NCBI GenBank assembly: GCA_025450235.1
Contig: JANWHX010000117.1
Location: 1-32,793, forward strand
Reading direction: 5' to 3'
Length of the DNA stretch: 32,793 bases
From: Chitinophagaceae bacterium
GTDB lineage: Bacteria > Bacteroidota > Bacteroidia > Chitinophagales > Chitinophagaceae
Shown here: in pieces, positions 1 to 7,327 of the stretch
How the letters are laid out: each line of letters starts with the position of its first letter
How positions within the stretch are numbered: position 1 is the stretch's first letter
Position numbers and translations under genes: made by a program
Notes under the pieces: model-generated
Told to the model about the DNA's origin: nothing
Databases searched by the model: none
The model's input: only the letters and a program-made list of their open reading frames with translations

Positions 1-489
1 GGTCATGTAAGGATTTTGCCATATCAGGTAGCAAGTTGGGAGCCGGGAATCAGGAGTGGGGAGTATGGAAATACCTGATTTAATTTGATCGATCAGTTCT
101 TTAGCGGCATGACTCTTACCTGTAAGCATCCCTACCTGGTCAATCATTGCGTAGGCGTCATCCAGGTTATTCACATTGCTTGTCCATACAGGATAGTGAT
201 CAGCTAATTCTTCAACCTGCTCTTTTACGTTTTCTTCTTTATTGGCAATTATAAGATCGGGTTTTAATTTATGAATGTCGTCAATTCTTAATTTTTTGGT
301 GCCGCCGATCTTTGTCTTATTCCGAAACCATGAGTCAGGATGAACACAGAATTTGGTAGTGCCCACGACCTCTTTGTCTAAACCGAGAGTGTACAAGAGC
401 TCTGTCTGGGAAGGCACCAATGAAATGACACGATGAGGTGTTTTATCCAGGATGATCTGTCTGCCGGTTTGGTCAGTAAAAGCGGGCAT
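1..489 (-). CDS. ABC transporter substrate-binding protein, helical-backbone metal receptor / BtuF-like (partial, C-terminus beyond window start)
   Basis: Manual minus-strand translation from ATG at 489-487, open to base 1: MPAFTDQTGRQIILDKTPHRVISLVPSQTELLYTLGLDKEVVGTTKFCVHPDSWFRNKTKIGGTKKLRIDDIHKLKPDLIIANKEENVKEQVEEL...YLIWQNPYMT. The 'RVISLVPSQTELLYTLGL..VVG' and 'KPDLIIANKEEN' patterns are typical of BtuF/FecB-like proteins. Missing from the ORF track because it is truncated. Confidence 0.85.
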   Translation of the reverse strand, partial: MPAFTDQTGRQIILDKTPHRVISLVPSQTELLYTLGLDKEVVGTTKFCVHPDSWFRNKTKIGGTKKLRIDDIHKLKPDLIIANKEENVKEQVEELADHYPVWTSNVNNLDDAYAMIDQVGMLTGKSHAAKELIDQIKSGISILPTPDSRLPTCYLIWQNPYMT

Positions 490-593
490 GCAAGAATTTG
501 CTCCGAAGGAGTCCTTTGGACCGCAAGTTACAATGGTAAAAAAATGTGTGTGAAAGGACTTAAAGGAAGGTTGGTAGCTGAATCATCACCGCG

Positions 594-623
594 CCTCCTG
601 CTAAATTTGAATTTAGCAGGAGG
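594..623. repeat. Perfect 13-bp inverted repeat with 4-nt loop (CCTCCTGCTAAAT-TTGA-ATTTAGCAGGAGG)
   Basis: Read directly; no adjacent T-run, upstream of the minus-strand substrate-binding protein gene. Confidence 0.8.
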
Positions 624-639
624 GTTCCGGATGTTTAAT

Positions 640-960
640 CTTTTCATGGATTTGGACACGGTGACTAATGAGGCTTTCAAGGATCTGGATGATTTTTCAA
701 CGGGATCTGGACTTCGAATTCTCTTTTGGACGGTTAGGTTTTTAAGGACCCGCTTTCAGTAGGACGGACATGATTCGTCTTTTCTAAGGAACTGGTTTTG
801 GTTTTTCTAAGGGTTGGTTTCGGTTTTCTAAGGTTCGGATTTAAAACGGTTTTTCAAAAAAAAAGGAAGTTGATTGATATTGGATTTCGTTTTGGTTTTT
901 CTAAGGATCTTGGTCGGTTTTAGTTTAGGACGGTTTTTTCGGTGATATTGGATTTTAAAC
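640..960. repeat. Degenerate direct-repeat region, core approximately TTTTCTAAGGATCTGG, several copies
   Basis: Copies include TTTCAAGGATCTGG, TTTTCAACGGGATCTGG, TTTTTAAGGACCC, TTTTCTAAGGAACTGG, TTTTTCTAAGGGTTGG, TTTTCTAAGGTTCGG, TTTTTCTAAGGATCTTGG. No convincing CDS in the interval. Confidence 0.6.
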
Positions 961-981
961 TTTTAACTATCAATCAACTTC
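866..981. repeat. Perfect 14-bp inverted repeat (GAAGTTGATTGATA / TATCAATCAACTTC) enclosing 88 nt; possible ncRNA or element end
   Basis: Left arm 866-879, right arm 968-981. A 13-nt direct repeat TGATATTGGATTT occurs at 875-887 and 943-955. Confidence 0.7.
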
Positions 982-1179
982 GGAGACAAATATAATTGGC
1001 GGTTTATTAAGATTAAAGAGCAAATTACCTCAACATTTCTACGACATTTTCTACTGCCGCCGTCGTAAAGTATCGGGTTTGATGTTGCGCCATTAACGCC
1101 TTAAAAAAGTATTTTTACTAAATCCCGTTTACGCAAACGGTGGATTTCTTGATATCAATCAAGCGGCAATTTATTGTGA

Positions 1180-2544
1180 TCAGTTTCCGAGTGCCTGCAG
1201 CACATCATACTTGGTGATGATATGATAATTGCCGCCCTCGTCTTTTGACAAGACGGCGCCATTTCCCTTATTGATTAGCGGACTTAACTTCTCCACGGGA
1301 GTATCGAACGCGACTACGGGAAGCGGGGGTTCAATCACATCTGCTATTTTGGAGTTCTTTATTTCAGGATTATCGAAAATTTTTTGGAATAAGCCACCTT
1401 CACTAATGGCACCGACCGGACCATTGCCATTCATTACCGGGATTTGTTCAATATCATACTTCTTCATTAATGCAACAGCTTCAGCAACGGTTTTTTCGGG
1501 CTCAATGGTTATTAATCTTTGTGTTCCCCTCGCGCTAATAACATCTTTAAAGGTCTTTACGTCCAGGAAGCCCCTTTCGATCATCCATTGATCATTATAT
1601 ATTTTTGCCACGTAACGGCTTCCGTGATCATGAAATATGCAAACCACAAGATCATCTTTTTTCAAACGGCCTTTCAATTGCATTAGTCCCTGTATGCAGC
1701 TACCCGCACTATAGCCACAAAACAATCCCTCTTCTTTTGCCAGCTTTCTTGCCATCACCGCTCCATCTTTATCGGTCACCTGTTCGAAATGATCGATCAC
1801 ACTCATATCATAATTAAGTGGCACAAAATCTTCCCCAAAACCTTCCGAAATATATGGATGCACTTGTTTCATATCTACTTCGCCGGTTCGGAAGTATTTT
1901 GTCAGCAAAGATCCATAGACGTCTATTGCCCAAACTTGTATGTTGGGGTTCTTTTCTTTCAAAAACATTCCTACACCGGTAATTGTCCCTCCGGTGCCGG
2001 CCGTGCAGACAAAATGGGTGAGCTTTCCATCTGTTTGCTTCCATATCTCGGGTCCAGTCGTTTCATAATGCGCAAGTCGGTTAGCGAGGTTATCATACTG
2101 GTTCATATGATACGAGTTCGGAATCTCCGTCGCCAATCTTTTTGCCACGCTATAATAACTTCTTGGATCTTCAGGCAAAACGTTTGTAGGACAGACTATC
2201 ACTTCAGCTCCTACCGCTTTAAGGATATCAGCTTTTTCCTTTGATTGCTTATCGGTAGTTACAAATATGCATTTATACCCTTTCACCACGGCCGTTAATG
2301 CAAGACCCATTCCCGTATTTCCGCTTGTACCTTCAATGATAGTTCCACCGGGTTTTAATTTCCCTTCCTTTTCAGCTACTTCAACCATCTTTAATGCCAT
2401 CCGGTCTTTAACCGAGTTTCCCGGGTTGAAATAGTCCACTTTTGCCAATACAGTGCAAGGAAAATCTTTCGTGATTTTGTTGAGACGAATAAGAGGGGTA
2501 TTGCCGATCGTTTCAAGGATGTTGTTCTTGATATCCATAGCCAA
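1180..2544 (-). CDS. Cystathionine beta-synthase / cysteine synthase-type PLP enzyme with C-terminal CBS domain pair
   Basis: 454 aa: NNILETIGNTPLIRLNKI...NPGNSVKDRMALKM...EGTSGNTGMGLA...CTAGTGGTITGVG...GLFCGYSAGS; C-terminal CBS-like region (TVAEAVALMKKYDIEQIPVMNGNGPVGAISEGGLF). Confidence 0.92.
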   Translation of the reverse strand: MAMDIKNNILETIGNTPLIRLNKITKDFPCTVLAKVDYFNPGNSVKDRMALKMVEVAEKEGKLKPGGTIIEGTSGNTGMGLALTAVVKGYKCIFVTTDKQSKEKADILKAVGAEVIVCPTNVLPEDPRSYYSVAKRLATEIPNSYHMNQYDNLANRLAHYETTGPEIWKQTDGKLTHFVCTAGTGGTITGVGMFLKEKNPNIQVWAIDVYGSLLTKYFRTGEVDMKQVHPYISEGFGEDFVPLNYDMSVIDHFEQVTDKDGAVMARKLAKEEGLFCGYSAGSCIQGLMQLKGRLKKDDLVVCIFHDHGSRYVAKIYNDQWMIERGFLDVKTFKDVISARGTQRLITIEPEKTVAEAVALMKKYDIEQIPVMNGNGPVGAISEGGLFQKIFDNPEIKNSKIADVIEPPLPVVAFDTPVEKLSPLINKGNGAVLSKDEGGNYHIITKYDVLQALGN

Positions 2545-2582
2545 CTTTATGGGTGTAAAGGTAAGTTTTTTTAACCCCCAAT

Positions 2583-2611
2583 AAAAAAGCCCCTCTGCGA
2601 ACAGAAGGACT
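2583..2611 (-). terminator. Intrinsic terminator downstream of the sigma/anti-sigma transcript
   Basis: Minus strand reads AGTCCTTCTG-TTCG-CAGAGGGGCT-TTTTT: 10-bp stem with two G-U pairs, UUCG loop, T-run. Confidence 0.75.
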
Positions 2612-2650
2612 TTACCGGACTTAATGATATAAAATCATCAAGCTTCTTTA

Positions 2651-2697
2651 CCTCAACCCGTACCCTTCTCCACTTGTGGAGGTGGGCAGGGATGAGG
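2651..2697. repeat. Imperfect ~22-bp-arm palindromic element flanked by 9-bp direct repeats AAGCTTCTT
   Basis: CCTCAACCCGTACCCTTCTCCAC-TT-GTGGAGGTGGGCAGGGATGAGG. AAGCTTCTT at 2640-2648 and 2700-2708. Confidence 0.65.
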
Positions 2698-3216
2698 CTA
2701 AGCTTCTTCTCTGAATTTCTTCCTTTTATTTGCCAGGTAGCGATCCAGCAAAAACAAACCAAGAACCACATTGATCATCATGAAAACATTCATGTATGTA
2801 TTGTTAAAAAACTTGCTGTAGTCTATTTTATTAACGTAATTCGAAATGGTCATATCGCCCTCGGCACTCCAATTTACCTGTCCAAATCCATAAACCAGGA
2901 AGCCAAGGATCATTGTAATAAAGAATATACCCAATCCCCAGATGATTCTTTTATTGATATACGTCCTGGTAGCCGGCGCAATATGCAGCCTGGAGATCTC
3001 TTCCATTACGTTCTTCGTAAAACGCATAGACGGAGCTTCCAATTCAGATGATCGGAGCAATTCATTTACTTCAAGCAATTCGTGGTACTTTACTTTCCAC
3101 TCAGCATTGCTTTGAAGCAATTGCTCAATCGCAGTCCTTTCTCCCGCTGCACCGGTTCCGTCGATGTAATTCCACAGACGTTCCTCTATTTCGGTGTAAT
3201 CTGGTTCCATAACCAA
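2698..3216 (-). CDS. Putative membrane-anchored anti-sigma factor-like protein (start may be 3210)
   Basis: 172 aa directly downstream of the ECF sigma gene. N-terminus resembles anti-sigma proteins (IEERLWNYIDGTGAAGERTAIEQLLQSNAEWKVKYHELLEVNELL); two hydrophobic segments. Confidence 0.7.
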   Translation of the reverse strand: MVMEPDYTEIEERLWNYIDGTGAAGERTAIEQLLQSNAEWKVKYHELLEVNELLRSSELEAPSMRFTKNVMEEISRLHIAPATRTYINKRIIWGLGIFFITMILGFLVYGFGQVNWSAEGDMTISNYVNKIDYSKFFNNTYMNVFMMINVVLGLFLLDRYLANKRKKFREEA

Positions 3217-3219
3217 TTT

Positions 3220-3804
3220 TTAATTATAAATATCTTTTACTTCTTCGCTAAAATGCTGCTGCATTTTCTCTTTCAATCTTGTTCTTGCCCTATGTAAACG
3301 CACTTTCGCAGTATTTGTTTCAAGTCCTAGTATCTGAGCAATCTCTTCTAATGTCTGCTCACTTTTATAAAACAAAGTTATGATCTCCGCATCGTCCGGC
3401 CCAAGCAGGCCTATAGCGCTATTGACCATTGCCACTCTTGATTTTTGTTCCACCAGGTTTGCCCTTAGGCCTGAATCCTGGCTGTCTGCCACTTCAAATA
3501 CTCCCTCATTGTCCAATGAATGGGTCTGCAACCTTTTCTTTCTCAAAAAAGTAATGCAGGTATTGTTCACAATCGTATAAAGCCAGGTGCTGAATTTTGA
3601 GGTCCCCTTAAAATCAGCGAGGGCCCTGTAAGCCTTGATAAATATGTCCTGGGAAACCTCTTCAGCGTCCTCCCGGTTCTTCGTAAATCGCAAAGCCAAC
3701 GTGAAAACATAGGTCTGATAGCGGTTAACTAACCCCGCATAAGCCTGCTGGTCACCACTTAGCACTTTGCTAATGATCTCGCTATCATTTAGTCCGGTCG
3801 ACAT
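3220..3804 (-). CDS. RNA polymerase sigma-70 family factor, ECF subfamily
   Basis: MSTGLNDSEIISKVLSGDQQAYAGLVNRYQTYVFTLALRFTKNREDAEEVSQDIFIKAYRALADFKGTSKFSTWLYTIVNNTCITFLRKKR...LEEIAQILGLETNTAKVRLHRARTRLKEKM. Start set to M16 of the listed ORF because a promoter-like motif overlies the longer start. Confidence 0.93.
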   Translation of the reverse strand: MSTGLNDSEIISKVLSGDQQAYAGLVNRYQTYVFTLALRFTKNREDAEEVSQDIFIKAYRALADFKGTSKFSTWLYTIVNNTCITFLRKKRLQTHSLDNEGVFEVADSQDSGLRANLVEQKSRVAMVNSAIGLLGPDDAEIITLFYKSEQTLEEIAQILGLETNTAKVRLHRARTRLKEKMQQHFSEEVKDIYN

Positions 3805-3814
3805 TCTACCTGTA

Positions 3815-3843
3815 TAAGACAACCCGTTTTGCCGGCAGGTTAC
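3815..3843 (-). promoter_or_regulatory. Putative ECF-type promoter for the sigma gene: GTAACC-N17-GTCTTA
   Basis: Minus strand GTAACC (3843-3838), TGCCGGCAAAACGGGTT (17 nt), GTCTTA (3820-3815), just upstream of ATG at 3804. Same architecture on the divergent gene. Confidence 0.65.
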
Positions 3844-3924
3844 ATACAAAATACGTTTATTTTGCCCTCCTAATAATATACATAAGAGGGAAAAAATGGC
3901 TTACAAAGAATTTTGGCCCCGCCT

Positions 3925-3953
3925 GTAACCACATTTCCCCGGGGGTAGTCTTA
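3925..3953 (+). promoter_or_regulatory. Putative ECF-type promoter (distal): GTAACC-N17-GTCTTA
   Basis: GTAACC 3925-3930, 17-nt spacer ACATTTCCCCGGGGGTA, GTCTTA 3948-3953. Confidence 0.6.
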
Positions 3954-3993
3954 GATCCTGTAAGCAGTTTTTTGAAAAAAGTTCACTGTGGCA

Positions 3994-4022
3994 GTAACCT
4001 GGGTTTAAAAGCTGTTGTCATA
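3994..4022 (+). promoter_or_regulatory. Putative ECF-type promoter (proximal): GTAACC-N17-GTCATA
   Basis: GTAACC 3994-3999, 17-nt spacer TGGGTTTAAAAGCTGTT, GTCATA 4017-4022. Confidence 0.65.
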
Positions 4023-4069
4023 GAAGAACAAGCACAAACAAAATATTTAAACTAATAAAAAATTAAATT

Positions 4070-4480
4070 ATGCACGGCGCAGAAATTTTGATACCCCTTA
4101 CCATGTTTGCAGGCGGATTTGCCATGATATTCGGTATCGTCTACCTAAGAACCCGCCAGAATATGGCGATGATTGAAAAAGGAATGAATCCAAAAGAGTT
4201 TGCCAATCGTCCGGCACCATATAAGAACCTCAAGTGGGCATTATTGCTCATCGGAGCGGGAGCCGGCTTATTCCTGGCATATATGCTCGATACCTACGTT
4301 ATAAAACATACTTATTTCACCGAGACCTTCGGCCAGAATACCTACCGTCATCGTAATGACGAAGGAACGCCTGCGATCTACTTTGCCCTAATCGCGATCG
4401 GCGGTGGTCTTGGATTGTTAGGTTCTTATAAAATGGAAAAGAAATGGTGGGATGATAATAAAATCAACAACCAATCATAA
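4070..4480 (+). CDS. Small membrane protein, DUF6249-like
   Basis: 136 aa with three hydrophobic segments; 'IVYLRTRQNMAMIEKGMNP' pattern; divergent from the ECF sigma gene. Confidence 0.75.
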   Translation: MHGAEILIPLTMFAGGFAMIFGIVYLRTRQNMAMIEKGMNPKEFANRPAPYKNLKWALLLIGAGAGLFLAYMLDTYVIKHTYFTETFGQNTYRHRNDEGTPAIYFALIAIGGGLGLLGSYKMEKKWWDDNKINNQS

Positions 4481-4520
4481 AAATCAGTTCTTATAGTTCC
4501 GCCCTGTAGGTGGTATCCTA

Positions 4521-4552
4521 AGCACTCGTGAGTTGGCGGGTGCTTTTTTTTT
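4521..4552 (+). terminator. Intrinsic terminator after the DUF6249-like gene
   Basis: AGCACTCG-TGAGTTGG-CGGGTGCT followed by a T-run; 8-bp stem with one G-U pair. Confidence 0.8.
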
Positions 4553-4553
4553 G

Positions 4554-4576
4554 CTTCGCTTCGCTCGCAATGACGC
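4554..4576. repeat. Short repeat-like sequence CTTCGCTTCGCTCGCAATGACG
   Basis: Resembles the widespread bacterial intergenic motif GTCATTGCGAGCGAAGCGAAG; single copy in this window. Confidence 0.4.
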
Positions 4577-4713
4577 CTGCTTCGTTTCTCTATGTGCTTC
4601 CTTCCATTGAGTTCTATTTGGCTATTGATTCCATCATTTAGTTCGTACAGACATCTTATTTATATCTATCCTGCGCCCATGGCAAATTCAAAAAATAGGC
4701 TATCGGACCGGCT

Positions 4714-6294
4714 TTATTTCTTGAACTCTTCCAAAGCTCTTACTACCACAGGATCGTCGTGATTGAGTACCTGGAAAAAACCATAATTTCTCCATTGGAA
4801 CCTTGCCAGGTACGCCTTTAGTCTTTCCTGTAGCGATGTTATTTGTTTTGGCGCAAGGGAAGTAAGGTCAACAGAGTCTTTAAGGGCGTAGGCCGTTAAC
4901 CGGCTCCATATATCTGCCTGGACAAAACGCTTCTCATAGTCGTCAGGAGATTTAAAAGACTCCATCTCTGATTTATGCTCCAAATAGTAACGATATACGA
5001 AATTATTGAACCGGCCATCGAACAACAGATTCCTGACACCGGCAGGATAACCAGAGGTGTCTATCGGAACAAAAATATCCGGCATGATGCCGCCGCCTCC
5101 ATAAACAAATTTGTCGCAATTTGTTTTAAAGACTTTCCCCTTGTCCACCTTATTAGAATCAGCGTATAAAGCCTCCCCGTTAGAAAACCGTTGCCATATC
5201 TCATCCATGTATTCTTTTTTACCATGGACATAAGGGCGCTGAATACTTCGACCAAGAGGGGTATAATACCGGGCAACAACCAGGCGAATGGCTGAGCCAT
5301 CACCTAAATCATACTGCTGCTGTACGAGGCCCTTTCCAAAAGTTCGGCGGCCTATGATCGTAGCACGGCACCAATCCTGCAATGCGCCGGTCAATACTTC
5401 ACTGGCGCTTGCCGACAACTCGTCAACCAACACTATTAGTTTACCTTCTTCAAATAACCCGGGTCGTTTGCAACGGTATTCTATCTTTGGCTTATTAGCA
5501 CCTTCTGTGTAAACAACCAATTTGTCGCTATCCAAAAATTCATCGGCCATATCAATAGCTTCATCCATAAATCCGCCACCGTTGCCCCGAAGATCATAGA
5601 TCAACTGCTGCATGCCCAGTTTTTGAAGATTCTCAACGGCCCGCATGAATTCCTCGTAGCTGGTGTTCGTAAACCTGTTCAGCTTTATATAACCCGTTAC
5701 TTTATCAATCATATAAGCGGCGTCCACTGATGGCACAGGAACAGTTCCCCGGGTTACTATGAATGTCTTCAAGTGGCCGTCTCTTAATAATTGTAATTCG
5801 ACCTTCGAACCTCTCTCACCACGTATATATTTCTTGATCGTATCAGTAGAGATATTTTTAGAGACAAGCGAGTAGTCATTCACTTTTATGATCTTGTCGC
5901 CTATTTGCAACCCTGCGTTATCACTTGGCCCACCGGGTATAACATATACTACGTTCACTGTATCGGCAAACACATTAAACTCAACACCGATACCTTCAAA
6001 GTTCCCCGCTAATTCTTCATTTGCTTCCTTTAATTCTACGGGGGGAAAATAAACGGAGTGCGGGTCCAAATGGCCCATCATTTCCTGTATGGCATCGCCT
6101 TGCAGTGAATCAACACTCACGTTGTCCACATAATTCCTGCGGATTATCTCTAGCGCTTTTTGTAAGGAGGTCGACTTATCCCGTTTAAAGAAATCAGTGC
6201 CCCCACCCAGCGCATAACCGAGGTACATCCCGACGACCAACACAATTGAAAATATCAGCGGCAACCAAACCTGCAATTTTTTATTTCCCGTCAT
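4714..6294 (-). CDS. S41 family carboxy-terminal processing peptidase with PDZ domain
   Basis: 526 aa: N-terminal TM; PDZ (FEGIGVEFNVFADTVNVVYVIPGGPSDNAGLQIGDKIIKVNDY); catalytic region (LIYDLRGNGGGFMDEAIDMADEFL...LSASASEVLTGALQDW...GRRTFGKGLVQQQYDLGDGSAIRLVVARYYTPLGRSIQ). Confidence 0.93.
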   Translation of the reverse strand: MTGNKKLQVWLPLIFSIVLVVGMYLGYALGGGTDFFKRDKSTSLQKALEIIRRNYVDNVSVDSLQGDAIQEMMGHLDPHSVYFPPVELKEANEELAGNFEGIGVEFNVFADTVNVVYVIPGGPSDNAGLQIGDKIIKVNDYSLVSKNISTDTIKKYIRGERGSKVELQLLRDGHLKTFIVTRGTVPVPSVDAAYMIDKVTGYIKLNRFTNTSYEEFMRAVENLQKLGMQQLIYDLRGNGGGFMDEAIDMADEFLDSDKLVVYTEGANKPKIEYRCKRPGLFEEGKLIVLVDELSASASEVLTGALQDWCRATIIGRRTFGKGLVQQQYDLGDGSAIRLVVARYYTPLGRSIQRPYVHGKKEYMDEIWQRFSNGEALYADSNKVDKGKVFKTNCDKFVYGGGGIMPDIFVPIDTSGYPAGVRNLLFDGRFNNFVYRYYLEHKSEMESFKSPDDYEKRFVQADIWSRLTAYALKDSVDLTSLAPKQITSLQERLKAYLARFQWRNYGFFQVLNHDDPVVVRALEEFKK

Positions 6295-6447
6295 TTATTT
6301 TAATGTAATTTGACGCAAAATAGAGAAAAGTTTCTGGTTGCTGATTTTCCGTCAGTGGTTTGCTTTATTAATTAACATGGTTAATACATTGCCCGATTTT
6401 ATGCGAAGACCATGACAGCCAGCCGCCATAAACAAGTATCCAGCAAC

Positions 6448-7293
6448 ATGCCCCTCACTAAACTAATTGCAGAAAGCGGAGCTACCAAAGCAGAGTGGTG
6501 CCTGGTTGGCAATGGGAAAAAGAAATCAGTGATAACGCAGGGAATCAGCCCGTTTTTTTTCAATGAAGAAAAGATCGTCGATTTAATACAGAAGGATCTA
6601 TTACCTCAATTCAGGAAATCTCCCGCAATAGACGAGATTCATTATTATGGAACAGGTATGCTCAACCCGGATAATGTGAAAATGATAAAAACCTCATTGA
6701 AGAATGTATTCCCCAAAGCCAGCATTGAAATAAGCGACGACATGCTTGCCGCTGCAAGAGCATTGCATGGGACAAAGAAAGGTCTTGCCTGCAACCTGGG
6801 AACCGGGTCCTTCTGCTGTTATTATGATGGTAAAAAGATTGTGAAGCAGTCGCCCGGTATAGGGTACATCCTGGGTGATGAAGGAAGTGGCGCTTACCTG
6901 GGAAAAAAAGCCATTCAATATTATTTATACAATACATTTGATGACGAGCTGAGATATAAATTTGACAATAAGTACCACACCAGCCGGGTTGAAGTGATTG
7001 AAAATGTATATCGCAAGCCGTTGGCGAACCGGTATCTTGCATCTTTTGCTTTATTCTTATCAGAGAACCGAGGGCATTATATGATCGAGAATATCATTGA
7101 AGATGGATTGAATGATTTTTTCTTTCAACATGTGTGCAAATACCGGGAAGCATGGAAATTACCGGTCAGTTTTGTCGGAAGCGTTGCATTTGGATTTAAG
7201 GATGTGTTGAAGGACCTTTGCGGCTCTTATGAATTTGAACTGGGGAAGATTTTAAAGAGTCCCATGGCCGGACTGGTAGACTTTCATAGCTAA
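6448..7293 (+). CDS. N-acetylglucosamine kinase-like BadF/BadG/BcrA/BcrD-family ATPase
   Basis: LIAESGATKAEWCLV (ASKHA phosphate-1 motif), ACNLGTGSFCCYYDG, IGYILGDEGSGAYLGKKAI, VSFVGSVAFGFKDVL. Likely start at the ATG giving MPLTKLIAESG; listed ORF starts at 6412. Directly upstream of murQ. Confidence 0.85.
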   Translation: MPLTKLIAESGATKAEWCLVGNGKKKSVITQGISPFFFNEEKIVDLIQKDLLPQFRKSPAIDEIHYYGTGMLNPDNVKMIKTSLKNVFPKASIEISDDMLAAARALHGTKKGLACNLGTGSFCCYYDGKKIVKQSPGIGYILGDEGSGAYLGKKAIQYYLYNTFDDELRYKFDNKYHTSRVEVIENVYRKPLANRYLASFALFLSENRGHYMIENIIEDGLNDFFFQHVCKYREAWKLPVSFVGSVAFGFKDVLKDLCGSYEFELGKILKSPMAGLVDFHS

Positions 7294-7300
7294 GCATTAC

Positions 7301-7308
7301 TATATTTG
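7301..7308 (+). promoter_or_regulatory. Bacteroidota-type -7 element TATATTTG upstream of murQ
   Basis: Matches TAnnTTTG 20 bp before the murQ ATG; no clear -33 TTG. Confidence 0.35.
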
Positions 7309-7327
7309 AGGATACAGAACCAATTCT

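Noticed and set aside
490-700. Cobalamin riboswitch upstream of the BtuF-like gene
   Set aside because: Looked for a B12-box-like core; none recognised, only a simple hairpin.
433-762. 109-aa plus-strand ORF from the track
   Set aside because: Overlaps the real minus-strand substrate-binding gene start and runs into repeat DNA; composition is not protein-like.
1229-2244. ORFs on the plus strand opposite cystathionine beta-synthase
   Set aside because: Shadow ORFs antisense to a well-supported gene.
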